Source of the DNA: Caldilineaceae bacterium | Lineage (GTDB): Bacteria; Chloroflexota; Anaerolineae; Caldilineales; Caldilineaceae | Assembly: GCA_022821585.1 (NCBI GenBank) | Contig: JAJEDI010000041.1 | Location: 124,001-188,000, forward strand | Reading direction: 5' to 3' | DNA: 64,000 nucleotides | In this document: positions 9,019 through 18,149 of the stretch, one piece after another | Position numbering within the stretch: the first letter of the stretch is position 1 | Layout: each line of letters opens with the position of its first letter | Position numbers and translations under genes: made by a program | The notes under the pieces: model-generated | Seen by the model: only the letters and a program-made list of their open reading frames with translations | What the model was told of the DNA's origin: nothing | Database searches by the model: none

Positions 9019-11044
9019 GCGCACCAGGACCGGCGCTCAGATGTCCGCCTCTCGACTCTATGAGAGTGCCTTGCTGTTCCGGCCTCAGCACATGCCTGGG
9101 TTCCGCTCGATCCGCTGGCGAATCGTTGGACCGATCTGCTTCCTGACCGCAGCGGTACTTGCGGTCTGCTACTTCTACTCCCTTTCCCAATTCAAACATT
9201 TCCATTTGGAGCAGCTCAGGTACCGCCTAAGCTCCGAGGCTTTACTGCTGTCGGCGAATAACCAGTTGCGCGAAGGGTTAGCCGAATCGCGCTGGCAGGC
9301 AGGCGACATTGAGCTGGTCCGCCTCGTGCGCGCCTGGGGCGAACTGTTGGACGCGCGAGTGACAGTCGTGCTTGCAGACGGCAGTGTGCTGGCAGATTCG
9401 ATGGCCGATCCTTCTACTTTGGATGGACTCTCAGAGGAGCCGGAAATCCTTGCGGCGCTCCAAGAAGGTATTGGATTCAGCGACCGCCGCAGCCGTGTGT
9501 TCGGCACCGAGATGCTGTACGCAGCTGCAGCAATTGCCCCGCAAGGAGAGGGCTTCCGGAGCGCAGCTTCTGGCGATGCCGCCGAGGCGATGGGCGTATT
9601 GCGCGTGTCGATACAACGTTCCGTGATTGAAACCGCACTAGAACCACTGCGCCGGGCGTTGTTGATTTTGATGCTCTTGGCCTATTCGGCGCTGGTCGCA
9701 ATCGTCGTTATTGTTTCCAAAGGGACGGCGCGACCCTTTCGCCAGCTAATTGATGCGGCTGCGCGTTTAGCCCAGGGGGAGCTTGGCGTTCGTGTTGAGC
9801 CGAAAGGGACGGATGAGGCGGGACAGCTTGCCAGAGTTTTCAATCGGATGCGGGACCGGTTGGAGTCGCAGGTTGCGTCTGTATCGCGTGAGCGGGAGCG
9901 GCTCACTTCAGTCCTCGACAACCTCCTTGACGGCGTGCTTATACTGGACAGCGAGGGGCGAGTTCGACTCTGCAACCTGGTTGCGGCGCGCATGGTGGGC
10001 CTGGATACGAGGAAGAGCACCGGGTCTGCCGGTGAATCTGAACAGGTTGGGGAAAGGGGAGGCGGAGCGGCACAGTCGCTGAATCCACCTGAAGGCCCTC
10101 CTCTGTCAAATCTCGGCCGGCAGAGTGTGCGAGGGCAGCCTTTGGCGCAGATTGTACGGGATCACCGTATCGTTGAGACGTGGGAGGACTGCAGGCGTGA
10201 CGGCAAACTGGCTGAAAGCATTTTTCAGTGGGGAGACAGAACGACGCGGGTAATTGCCCTCCCGTTTGTGGCCGGCGGCAGCGACGGCTACATCGTGCTG
10301 CTGCAGGACATGACTGAACTGCACCGCCTTGAACGCGTACGGCGCGACTTCGTGAGCAATATCTCTCACGAACTGCGGACACCACTTGCATCGCTGCAGG
10401 CTCTAACAGAAACGTTGCGAGACGGGGCTCTCGACGACCCTACGGCCGCACCGCTGTTTCTGGACAGGATTGAAACGGAGGTGGATGCGCTGGTGCAGAT
10501 GGTTCGAGAACTTCTGGAGCTATCCCGCATCGAATCAGGTCAGGTACCGTTCCGATTCCAACCTGTGCCGGTAAGTGAAACAATTTTGACTCCAGTTGAA
10601 CGACTGCAGCCACTCGCCGCGCGCAGCGAAATCAGCCTGATCGTGGACTTGCCCCCACGTCTGCCCCGAGTCCTCGCAGATGCCGAACGAATACACCAGG
10701 TAGTTACGAATCTCGTTCACAATGCTCTTAAGTTTTCCTCGGCAGGAGGGTCGGTCAAGATCTCAGCCGAATCACAACCCGGGGGACGGCTCGTGACAGT
10801 TTCCGTTAACGACACCGGCATTGGCGTCCCAGCCGAAGACACGGACCGCATTTTTGAACGATTTTTCAAGACGGATCGTGCGCGTGCGAGTCTGGGCACG
10901 GGTCTGGGACTTGCGATAGCGAAGCATATTGTTCAGGCGCACAGCGGCCGGATCTGGGTAGACAGCATTGAGAATCGAGGCAGCACTTTTTCGTTTACCC
11001 TTCGCGTCGCGCCGAATGGCGATCGGGCTCAGACAGAAAGCTAG
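9011..11044 (+). CDS. phoR: PhoR-like sensor histidine kinase
   Basis: 677 residues. TM helices at about 38-57 and 215-238 flank a ~155-residue extracytoplasmic sensor region; then HAMP (239-295), a PAS domain (from about 300), HisKA with phosphoacceptor H453 in [11 protein letters not shown], and HATPase with N, DTGIGVP and [10 protein letters not shown] boxes. The ATG lies in ATGGGTGA, overlapping the phoB stop by 8 bases, so translation is probably coupled. The PAS domain is broken by a ~45-residue Gly/Ser/Pro-rich insert near 337-380. E. coli PhoR has no large sensor loop; this one resembles the B. subtilis type with an extracytoplasmic domain. Confidence 0.88.
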   Translation: MGERTRTGAQMSASRLYESALLFRPQHMPGFRSIRWRIVGPICFLTAAVLAVCYFYSLSQFKHFHLEQLRYRLSSEALLLSANNQLREGLAESRWQAGDIELVRLVRAWGELLDARVTVVLADGSVLADSMADPSTLDGLSEEPEILAALQEGIGFSDRRSRVFGTEMLYAAAAIAPQGEGFRSAASGDAAEAMGVLRVSIQRSVIETALEPLRRALLILMLLAYSALVAIVVIVSKGTARPFRQLIDAAARLAQGELGVRVEPKGTDEAGQLARVFNRMRDRLESQVASVSRERERLTSVLDNLLDGVLILDSEGRVRLCNLVAARMVGLDTRKSTGSAGESEQVGERGGGAAQSLNPPEGPPLSNLGRQSVRGQPLAQIVRDHRIVETWEDCRRDGKLAESIFQWGDRTTRVIALPFVAGGSDGYIVLLQDMTELHRLERVRRDFVSNISHELRTPLASLQALTETLRDGALDDPTAAPLFLDRIETEVDALVQMVRELLELSRIESGQVPFRFQPVPVSETILTPVERLQPLAARSEISLIVDLPPRLPRVLADAERIHQVVTNLVHNALKFSSAGGSVKISAESQPGGRLVTVSVNDTGIGVPAEDTDRIFERFFKTDRARASLGTGLGLAIAKHIVQAHSGRIWVDSIENRGSTFSFTLRVAPNGDRAQTES

Positions 11045-11120
11045 ACATTCTTTCCGCATTGTATCCTTGCAGTTCGGGGGCTGCAGTCCTCACCGTCTTT
11101 CCCCAACTCGAAGCCTCCCA

Positions 11121-11136
11121 TTAACTTCCTCTTAAC
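11121..11136 (+). promoter_or_regulatory. Predicted Pho box before the small gene at 11330
   Basis: TTAAC at 11121-11125 and again at 11132-11136, exactly 11 bases apart. A TTAAT at 11176 is in phase (4 x 11 bases later). PhoP/PhoB-type regulators bind direct repeats with 11-base period (B. subtilis PhoP uses TTAACA-like boxes). The region lies between phoR and the 112-residue gene. Confidence 0.5.
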
Positions 11137-11329
11137 CGATCGAAAAATCCCTATTTGCATCTCCTGTACCCCGCGTTAATCAGGTGGCATTAGTCTGCTA
11201 TCTGATATGAATAACACAACAAATCGACCTCGCCCAGCAGAGAAGAGTGAGCCACGAATTGCGCCAGCCAGGCGCGGCGAGTGGCGTAGTGCTATGCGAA
11301 TTGGGCGGCAAGAAAGGAAAGGGCGGCAG

Positions 11330-11668
11330 ATGCTGCCAGCTTCACTCGAAAGGTTCATTCTACAAAGAAAGATTGACTCGTTTCACAAGATCTGGTTCCT
11401 CTTGTTTCTTCACCAGCACGCCCACGAAGACAAGACTCACCGAGATTACGCGCGCCAGGTATCTTTTGCCGATGCGCCGACGCTGGATGAAGTGATAGAG
11501 GAACTTCAAGACGCGGGGTTGCCGATGGCGACGGGAGAGGCGCTAAGCCTGAGAGACGCCCCAGAGGTGCGCTCTAAATTGGAGACGATGGCGCACGTTT
11601 TCGAGGATCCGACAGGCCGGCAGGAGCTCTTGCGAAGACCGTACATGCATGCCGCGGTTCCGATGTAG
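11330..11668 (+). CDS. Small conserved-looking protein of unknown function in the Pho cluster
   Basis: 112 residues starting MLPASLERFILQRKI, then a hydrophobic/aromatic stretch (KIWFLLFLHQH), and a C-terminal half that looks like a small winged helix (APTLDEVIEELQDAGL, then ETMAHVFEDPTGRQELL). I cannot name a family; the layout of a leading anchor-like segment and a helix-turn-helix-like core suggests a regulator, which is inference. The ATG at 11330 is preferred over longer in-frame starts because AAAGGAAAGGG lies 7 bases upstream. It sits between phoR and pstS with predicted Pho boxes on both sides, so it is probably part of the phosphate response. Confidence 0.6.
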   Translation: MLPASLERFILQRKIDSFHKIWFLLFLHQHAHEDKTHRDYARQVSFADAPTLDEVIEELQDAGLPMATGEALSLRDAPEVRSKLETMAHVFEDPTGRQELLRRPYMHAAVPM

Positions 11669-12057
11669 GGCCTCCTAATGGAAGGCAGGCTTCCTTGCGC
11701 ACATGGCCACGTCTTCTTACAGGTGCGACGAGAGCCGTGGACCGAGGTCAGTCCTCGTTGCGGTCCTGGACGGCAGCAGGATGCCCAACGGGTTTTGGCG
11801 CACTTTCCTCAATTGCAAGCGCAGAACACTGGCGTTAATGGACTATTAACGGAACGACTAAAGGTTGTTAACGCCTGCGCCGTGTTTCATCACAGATCAT
11901 TAACTTGCTAGAGATATGCTGGCAGCAGTGGTTGGTACGAATCTCTTTTCCTCGTCAGTGAGGGGATGAATCGCACGGGAAAGGCGTCCACCCGGACTCC
12001 TTTGCAACTACCTGGGCCAGTAAATCAACCACACAACCGTATGACGAAGGAGTAAGT
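11669..12057 (+). other. pstS upstream regulatory region
   Basis: About 390 bases with no credible gene. Its 3' half carries the periodic TTAAC boxes listed separately and a possible -10 (TATGCT at 11915-11920). A further TTAAC at 11900 is one base out of the 11-base phase. A GAAGGAG ribosome binding site ends just before the pstS start. Confidence 0.6.
11835..11872 (+). promoter_or_regulatory. Predicted Pho box array upstream of pstS
   Basis: TTAAT at 11835, TTAAC at 11846 and TTAAC at 11868 share an 11-base period, with a degenerate ACTAA at the missing phase position 11857. This is the geometry expected for successive PhoB/PhoP dimers. The array is about 190 bases from the pstS start and downstream of it is a possible -10 at 11915. 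Confidence 0.6.
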
Positions 12058-13068
12058 ATGCATCGAGTATTCTTAGTTTTGATTCTGACAGCTGCCTTGG
12101 TGCTGGCTGCGTGCGGGGGGTCAGACGAAGAGGCGGCTTCAGCAAGTGAGCCAGCCAGAGAATCGGGGACGAAGGGGGGTGCCAGCCTTTCGGACGGGCT
12201 GCCCGAGGTCAATCCTCTGGAGGTGACCGGTGACATAATCACGGCCGGCAGTTCAACCGTCTTCCCCTTATCTGAAGCCATGGCCGAACGCTTCCGGGAC
12301 GAAGGTTACGCCGACAATATCACGATTGACAGTGTCGGCAGCGGCGCCGGTTTCGAGCGCTTCTGCGTCGCCGGCGAATCGGACATCTCCAATGCCAGCC
12401 GACCCATCAAAGAGTCAGAAAGAGAGTCCTGCGCTGCCATCGACCGCATCCCAATAGAGTTCCGCGTCGGGACCGATGCGCTGGCCGTTACTGTCAGCAA
12501 GGACAATAAGTTCGTCGACAATCTGTCCATGGAGCAGCTGGCAATGGTCTTTTCGACCGCCTATACCTGGGCCGATGTCAACCCCGACTGGCCGGCAGAA
12601 CCGATTCAACGCTTCAGCCCCGGCACGGACAGCGGTACCTTCGACTACTTCGTCGAAGAGGTCTTCGACAAGGACAAGGAGCCTATCCTGAGCGCCGACG
12701 CCATCCAGCTGTCCGAGGATGACAATGTCCTCGTTCAGGGCGTCTCGGGCAGCCCTTACGCCATCGGCTACTTCGGCTACGCCTATTATCAGGAAAACGC
12801 AGACACGCTGAAGATCGTCGCGATCAACAAAGTCGAGGCCACTGCTGCCAACGTCGACAGCGGCAGCTACCCGCTTGCCCGCCCGCTGTACATCTACGCG
12901 GACGCTGGCATTATGGCCGAAAAGCCCCAGGTGGCCGCCTTCATCAGCTTCTTCCTGACTTACGTCAACGAGGAGATCGAGCGCGTCGGCTACTTCCCGG
13001 CGGAAGCTTCTGTTCTCGAAGCCGCCAGGCGGAGCCTTCTTGATGCAATGAAGGCCGCAGAGGAGTAA
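12058..13068 (+). CDS. pstS: Phosphate ABC transporter substrate-binding lipoprotein
   Basis: 336 residues. A signal peptide ends in LAAC with the lipidated Cys at 19, followed by a Ser/Glu-rich linker. The PstS fold is shown by the phosphate-binding segments ITAGSSTVFPLSEAM and DSVGSGAGFERFC, SDISNASRPIK, and PGTDSGTFDYFVE. It captures phosphate outside the membrane and passes it to PstCA. The ATG follows GAAGGAG. It is the first gene of pstSCAB-arsC-phoU, with Pho boxes upstream; two hairpins separate it from pstC. Confidence 0.95.
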   Translation: MHRVFLVLILTAALVLAACGGSDEEAASASEPARESGTKGGASLSDGLPEVNPLEVTGDIITAGSSTVFPLSEAMAERFRDEGYADNITIDSVGSGAGFERFCVAGESDISNASRPIKESERESCAAIDRIPIEFRVGTDALAVTVSKDNKFVDNLSMEQLAMVFSTAYTWADVNPDWPAEPIQRFSPGTDSGTFDYFVEEVFDKDKEPILSADAIQLSEDDNVLVQGVSGSPYAIGYFGYAYYQENADTLKIVAINKVEATAANVDSGSYPLARPLYIYADAGIMAEKPQVAAFISFFLTYVNEEIERVGYFPAEASVLEAARRSLLDAMKAAEE

Positions 13069-13096
13069 AACGTCGCGAATCTTGTTTCTCTCGGTA

Positions 13097-13152
13097 GCAC
13101 CGTTGCGGTGCAATCAGAAGAACCTGGGAACAGGGCCAACGCCTTGTTCCCA
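13097..13152 (+). promoter_or_regulatory. Tandem hairpins between pstS and pstC
   Basis: First hairpin: GCACCG/CGGTGC around a 3-base loop (13097-13111). Second: a 12-base-pair stem, TGGGAACAGGGC with GCCTTGTTCCCA, around loop CAAC (13125-13152), one wobble pair. Neither has a T run. Such structures after the first gene of a pst operon can stabilise the pstS message or reduce read-through, so more PstS than permease is made. Confidence 0.55.
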
Positions 13153-13298
13153 ACTTTCCGCTAATCGGAAAGAGGAATTAGAATAGGCCGCGATTGAAGG
13201 CCATTCCGCTTTGGGTGAAATGGCGAGGATTTCTCGGTTACCTTGCTTAAGTGATAGGCGTGCGCCGGCGGGAAACTTTGGAAGAACGAGGGGAGGCC

Positions 13299-14309
13299 AT
13301 GACGGGACCGGCGCCAATTGCGCCAGCAACCATATCTGCGGAGTCGGTGAGAGGGCCGGGGGCAGGCGCCGAGATTGAAGGCGGAACTGTTCTGCGCGGG
13401 GGACCTAAGATTGACCTGCGACGCAAGCCCAGAGTCGCCGAGTCGTTAATCAAGGGATTCCTGTTCCTCTGCGGCGCAATATCGATTCTCACCACCTTAG
13501 GCATTGTCTTTGTCCTTGGGCGCGAGTCTCTCCTGTTCTTCGCCAGTGAGGAAATGAACTTATTCAAGTTTTTCGGCGGGACCGAGTGGCAACCGGCTAT
13601 AGGAAGGTTCGGCATCTGGCCCCTGGTTACCGCCACGCTAATGGCCAGCGCTATCGCGATGGCTGTGGCGCTGCCTGTGGGTCTTTGCGTCGCCATCTGC
13701 CTGAGCGAATACGCCACTCATCGGACACGAAGCATTTTGAAGCCCATTCTTGAGATTCTGGCGGGGATACCGACAGTTGTTTATGGCTATTTTGCTTTGA
13801 CGTTCATGACACCAATGCTTCGCGGCATATTGGGCCGCGACGTGGTCGAAATCTACAACACCGCCTCAGCCGGTATCGTTATCGGCATACTGGTTATTCC
13901 ACTCGTAAGTTCGATGAGCGAGGATGCCTTGAGCGCAGTGCCAAGTTCGCTGCGCCAAGCCTCTTACGGCTTAGGGGCGACGAGACTTGAAACGGCTGTA
14001 CGAATCGTGTTACCTGCGGCGCTTTCCGGCGTCGCTGCGGCCTTCATTGTGGCAATTTCACGGGCGATAGGAGAGACGATGATTGTCGCCATCGCGGCCG
14101 GCGCCGGACCCAATTTTACCTTTTCGCCGTTTCGGGCAGCCGAGACAATGACTGGGCACATCGTGCGCATCAGTGGCGGCGACCTCAGTTACGATTCGAT
14201 TGACTACAACAGCATCTTCGCAATCGGTCTGCTTCTTTTTCTGTTGACGCTAAGCTTGAATGTCTTGAGTCAATGGATCGTGCGCCGCTTCCGCGAGGAG
14301 TATGAGTGA
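13299..14309 (+). CDS. pstC: Phosphate ABC transporter permease PstC
   Basis: 336 residues with six predicted membrane helices after a ~50-residue polar N-terminus. The inner-membrane permease loop reads [17 protein letters not shown], the EAA-type contact with PstB, and [11 protein letters not shown] is typical for PstC. The ATG at 13299 has GAGGGGAGG just upstream; a GTG 48 bases earlier is in frame but less likely. Its stop overlaps the pstA start in TGATG, so the two are translationally coupled. Confidence 0.92.
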   Translation: MTGPAPIAPATISAESVRGPGAGAEIEGGTVLRGGPKIDLRRKPRVAESLIKGFLFLCGAISILTTLGIVFVLGRESLLFFASEEMNLFKFFGGTEWQPAIGRFGIWPLVTATLMASAIAMAVALPVGLCVAICLSEYATHRTRSILKPILEILAGIPTVVYGYFALTFMTPMLRGILGRDVVEIYNTASAGIVIGILVIPLVSSMSEDALSAVPSSLRQASYGLGATRLETAVRIVLPAALSGVAAAFIVAISRAIGETMIVAIAAGAGPNFTFSPFRAAETMTGHIVRISGGDLSYDSIDYNSIFAIGLLLFLLTLSLNVLSQWIVRRFREEYE

Positions 14310-15601
14310 TGGCACTCATCCAAGACCATACTGCCGACCAGCCTGCAGGCGGGCTGATGCCCTCAGGGTCTGCATACCACGACCAGGTTGTTGCGCGGCA
14401 GCGCCGAGGACGGGCCTGGGCGGTGATCTTTCAGGCTGCGATGCTTGCAGGAATCGTTGCCTTGTGCGCCCTTCTCCTGAACATCCTCAATCAGTCCTTC
14501 GGCTACGTTGCAATCGTCAACAATATCGATCCCGGGGAATTGGCTGATAACGGCGTGCCGCTGGACAAGCTGCCCAAAGACGAGCTTGTGGATATTCTGG
14601 AGGCGAATATTTCCGCCGGGTTGATGCGGCGATATGAGCACGACATGCCGTTTGCCCAGAGAAGCCGCGAGAACGTGCACGAGTTGATTCTGGAGCGGGT
14701 GGTCGAACCTCAAGTGCAGGCAACCTGGGGGCTGTTTGACTCGATATTCACCCGCGGGAGCGTTTTTGCAGAGGCCGAAGAGCGATTTGCCGGATCTGAA
14801 GTGTACTTTCGCAGCTGGCTTACGACCAGTTTTATCAGTAAGTCACAGTCGAGCGAACCGTTGCGCGCCGGCGTCCGCACCGCGATATTCGGGTCTCTGT
14901 GGGTGGTTGCCATCACAATTCTCTTTTCCTTTCCTATTGGAGTAGGGGCAGCGATTTACCTGGAAGAGTACGCGCGGAAGGAGCGCCTGCTTAACCGGTT
15001 GATTCAGACCAACATTAATAACCTGGCCGGCGTACCATCGATCATCTACGGCATGCTGGGGCTGGCGATTTTTGTTCGCATTCTGGAATTTTTCACAAGC
15101 GGAGCATTTCTGGGCATTGGAGACCAGTCCACTGCCAACGGACGCACGATCATATCGGCCGGTCTGACTCTTGGGCTACTGATTCTCCCGCTGATTATCA
15201 TAAACGGTCAGGAGGCGATTCGAGCCGTTCCCAGTTCTCTGCGGCAAGCGGGCTTCGGATTGGGGGCGACCCACTGGCAGGTAATCTGGCATCACGTCTT
15301 ACCAAGCGCCATGCCTGGCATTTTGACGGGAACTATTCTGGCTGTGAGCCGGGCGATTGGCGAAACTGCCCCGCTGGTCGTTGTCGGCGCTTCAACATTC
15401 ATTGCTCTTGACCCCAGCGGGCCATTTTCGAAGTTTACAGTACTGCCAATCCAGATCTATCAGTGGACGTCGCGGCCGCAGGACGAGTTCCGGAACCTGG
15501 CCGCGGCAGCGATTCTGGTACTACTGATTCTTCTACTTTCCCTAAACGCTTCGGCAGTGCTCCTGCGAAATCGCTTTGACCACAGTCGCGCTACCGCCTA
15601 G
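14309..15601 (+). CDS. pstA: Phosphate ABC transporter permease PstA with long extracytoplasmic insert
   Basis: 430 residues, against about 280-300 usual for PstA. After TM1 (about 32-57) there is a ~130-residue hydrophilic region (about 58-190) before the remaining five helices. The permease core is intact: [33 protein letters not shown] as the ATPase-contact loop, and [15 protein letters not shown]. It forms the channel with PstC. The ATG overlaps the pstC stop. The insert faces outside and could contact PstS or sense substrate; this is inference. Confidence 0.9.
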   Translation: MALIQDHTADQPAGGLMPSGSAYHDQVVARQRRGRAWAVIFQAAMLAGIVALCALLLNILNQSFGYVAIVNNIDPGELADNGVPLDKLPKDELVDILEANISAGLMRRYEHDMPFAQRSRENVHELILERVVEPQVQATWGLFDSIFTRGSVFAEAEERFAGSEVYFRSWLTTSFISKSQSSEPLRAGVRTAIFGSLWVVAITILFSFPIGVGAAIYLEEYARKERLLNRLIQTNINNLAGVPSIIYGMLGLAIFVRILEFFTSGAFLGIGDQSTANGRTIISAGLTLGLLILPLIIINGQEAIRAVPSSLRQAGFGLGATHWQVIWHHVLPSAMPGILTGTILAVSRAIGETAPLVVVGASTFIALDPSGPFSKFTVLPIQIYQWTSRPQDEFRNLAAAAILVLLILLLSLNASAVLLRNRFDHSRATA

Positions 15602-15617
15602 TGGAGTTATTGAAATC

Positions 15618-16451
15618 ATGACAGTTGCAATTGAACACCCTTCTCAAACCCGGTCCGGGAGCGTAAGAAATCCACTCAATGGGACGGGCAGGTTTGCGAT
15701 CGAGGCCGAAGAGATGCACATCTATTACGGCGACTTCTGCGCTGTACGCGATGTTGACATGAAGGTTCCGACAAATAAGATAACCGCCATCATCGGCCCT
15801 TCAGGTTGCGGGAAGAGTACGGTCTTGCGTTGCTTTAACCGCATGAACGACTTAATCTCAAGCGCTCGCATCGAAGGCAGAGTCCTGTTTCAAGGGCAGA
15901 ACATCTACGACGCTGACGTGGATCCTGTGGAAGTGCGGCGCCGAATCGGGATGGTCTTTCAGAAACCAAACCCATTTCCCAAAACGATCTATGAGAACGT
16001 CGCGTGGGGGACACGCATCAACGGGTTCCGGGGCGACATGGACGAAATGGTTGAAAGGGCGTTGCGGTCAGCCGCACTGTGGGAGGAGGTAAAGGACAAA
16101 CTGCAACAGAGCGCTCTCGGTCTTTCCGGCGGACAGCAGCAGCGACTGTGTATTGCAAGGGCGATAGCGGTCGAGCCGGAGATAATTCTCATGGACGAAC
16201 CGGCCTCGGCGCTGGATCCGATCGCCACTTTAAGGATCGAAGATCTGATGAAGGAGTTATCGGAGAAATATACTATAATTGTAGTCACACATAATATGCA
16301 GCAGGCGGCCCGGATTTCCGACTTTACTGCTTTTTTCAGCGTGGATGACCGGAGGAACGGGAATCTTATAGAGTTTGACGATACCGAGAAGATCTTCACT
16401 AATCCGGGTCAGAAGAGGACCGAAGACTACATTACCGGCCGGTTCGGATAA
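15618..16451 (+). CDS. pstB: Phosphate ABC transporter ATPase
   Basis: 277 residues. Walker [11 protein letters not shown]-loop VFQKPNPFP (diagnostic for PstB), signature [14 protein letters not shown], Walker [14 protein letters not shown] and the switch His in VVTHNMQQA are all present. A ~25-residue N-terminal extension precedes the domain. It drives phosphate import and takes part in signalling to PhoR through PhoU. The ATG at 15618 lies 16 bases after pstA; an upstream in-frame ATG inside pstA is less likely. Confidence 0.95.
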   Translation: MTVAIEHPSQTRSGSVRNPLNGTGRFAIEAEEMHIYYGDFCAVRDVDMKVPTNKITAIIGPSGCGKSTVLRCFNRMNDLISSARIEGRVLFQGQNIYDADVDPVEVRRRIGMVFQKPNPFPKTIYENVAWGTRINGFRGDMDEMVERALRSAALWEEVKDKLQQSALGLSGGQQQRLCIARAIAVEPEIILMDEPASALDPIATLRIEDLMKELSEKYTIIVVTHNMQQAARISDFTAFFSVDDRRNGNLIEFDDTEKIFTNPGQKRTEDYITGRFG

Positions 16452-16475
16452 TCCTGCATTGGATCTGGAGAGAGT

Positions 16476-16901
16476 ATGAGCAGCGAAAAGAAGCAAGTTC
16501 TCATATTGTGCACCGGCAACTCTTGCCGCAGTCAGATGGCGGAAGGGCTCGTTAATGCCTACCTGGGCGAGGACTGGCAGGCGTTTTCGGCCGGCACTGC
16601 GCCCTCAGGTATGGTTCATCCGCTTGCGGTGCGGGCAATGGCAGAAGTCGATATCGACATAAGCCAAGGGACAACTGACTCAGTCGACATTTATCAAGAG
16701 ATGCAGTTGGACCTTGTGATCACGGTCTGCGATAGTGCGGCGAAGAACTGCCCCATGTGGATTGGGGACGAGGAAGTCAAGCACATGCCATTTGACGATC
16801 CCACTAAGCTGATTGGCAGCGATTCTGAAAGAATCTCAGCTTGCAGGCAGGTGCGGGACCTGATGCGCGACAGAATTCTACCCTACCTTCAGAGTCGATA
16901 G
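16476..16901 (+). CDS. arsC: Thioredoxin-coupled arsenate reductase
   Basis: 141 residues of the low-molecular-weight phosphatase fold. The P-loop is CTGNSCRS (C12, C17), and a second cysteine pair C85/C92 in CDSAAKNCP has the same spacing as the C82/C89 relay of S. aureus ArsC. The complete Cys triad favours arsenate reduction over tyrosine phosphatase activity. The ATG follows GGAGAG. It lies between pstB and phoU, 24 bases after pstB. Arsenate enters through phosphate transporters, so the position makes biological sense. Confidence 0.85.
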   Translation: MSSEKKQVLILCTGNSCRSQMAEGLVNAYLGEDWQAFSAGTAPSGMVHPLAVRAMAEVDIDISQGTTDSVDIYQEMQLDLVITVCDSAAKNCPMWIGDEEVKHMPFDDPTKLIGSDSERISACRQVRDLMRDRILPYLQSR

Positions 16902-16927
16902 TCCTGCGGATGGAAAGGAGCACATCG

Positions 16928-17596
16928 ATGGGACAGCTCCTGCGAACCTCATTTGCCAGAGAGTTAGAGACGCTCCAGACCGATACGTTGATGCTTGGGA
17001 GTATGGTGATCCAGGCGTTGAAGGAGTCGGTCGAAGCGCTGAGGCAGAGGGATATGGAGACTGCCAGGCGCTTGATTAAAGAAGATGAAGTGATAAACAG
17101 GAAGCGCTTCGAAATCGAGGCCGACTGTCTCAGGTTGATCGCTACGCAGCAGCCCATGGCGGGGAATCTAAGGCTGATCGCGGCTGTATTGGAAATCAGT
17201 ACAGAGTTGGAGCGAATTGGCGACTACGCAAAGGGCATCGGGCGGATCATCCTATTGATCGGCCCGGAGGCACTGTTAAAGCCGCTGGTAGATATACCCC
17301 GCATGTGCGAAATCGCTACGAACATGCTACAACAAGCTCTCGATGCATTCCTGAACCAGGACGTGGAAGCTGCCAGAACGATTCCCTTGCAAGACGATGA
17401 GGTCGACGCTCTCTATAACCAGGTCCATCGCGACCTGATCGCATTGATTCTGGAGGACCCTTCGCTGATAGACCGCACGAACTACCTGCTTTGGGCGGCT
17501 CACAATCTGGAACGGGCCGCTGACAGAGTTACCAACATTTGTGAGCGTATAATCTTCACCGTTACCGGTGAATTCATCGAATTTGATATGAATTGA
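16928..17596 (+). CDS. phoU: Phosphate signalling protein PhoU
   Basis: 222 residues, all helical, with two three-helix PhoU repeats. The metal-binding motifs are seen as ELERIGDYAKGI in the first and NLERAADRVTNICE in the second. PhoU connects PstB and PhoR and shuts off the regulon when phosphate is ample. The ATG at 16928 has AAAGGAG 8 bases upstream. It ends the pst operon; I see no strong terminator directly after it. Confidence 0.93.
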   Translation: MGQLLRTSFARELETLQTDTLMLGSMVIQALKESVEALRQRDMETARRLIKEDEVINRKRFEIEADCLRLIATQQPMAGNLRLIAAVLEISTELERIGDYAKGIGRIILLIGPEALLKPLVDIPRMCEIATNMLQQALDAFLNQDVEAARTIPLQDDEVDALYNQVHRDLIALILEDPSLIDRTNYLLWAAHNLERAADRVTNICERIIFTVTGEFIEFDMN

Positions 17597-18149
17597 AGGC
17601 AGTTTTGCGGGACGGTGGCCGCGTTTTGCCGCCTCCGCATTCCAATTGCCTTTGGGAACGCTCCCCAGCCCAGTTCAAGAGTGTCAATTTGGTCCAGTCG
17701 CCTGCCCGCGCTGGCTTTGCCGGGCTATCCTGACCGGGAGGGCCCTGGGGTGAAGCAAAGGCCGGCCACTGGATGGTCGAGCAACTGGTTGGATGACTCC
17801 ACAGGCTGGGTTTGAAAGTGTCCATGTCTTGTGTTACTTTGCTCCAAAGCAGGTTGACGTAGGGACATGCATCATATAGAATTGGGGCCACCTGCTTTCG
17901 CTGCAGGAAATGTCCCCCTAAAAGGAAACAGGAGTTTGCAATTATCTGTAGTTTCCCTTATCATTCGGAGCGCAAGAACGGAAAACCCCCTTTTTGCCGT
18001 TTTTTCACGAGCGTTGTCTCTTTTTACAATTGATGTTACAATCCCCGCTGATCCAGCCAGCGGGATTGATCATAAACGGCCGTGTTTTTCGCACTTTTGC
18101 AGAAATCAATCATCACCCTTTTACCTTGACCGCCCTTAGGAGGTATGAA
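17597..18149 (+). other. Intergenic region and long leader of the lipoprotein gene
   Basis: About 550 bases without a credible gene. It holds the promoter at 17854-17882 and, if transcription starts there, a leader of about 260 bases. In that leader CCCGCTG (18045-18051) pairs with CAGCGGG (18059-18065) to form a short hairpin, about 85 bases before the start codon. I do not recognise a known riboswitch. Confidence 0.5.
17854..17882 (+). promoter_or_regulatory. Sigma-70-type promoter
   Basis: TTGACG (17854-17859), a 17-base spacer, and TAGAAT (17877-17882): five of six consensus bases at each element with optimal spacing. It points to the lipoprotein gene at 18150. Confidence 0.6.
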
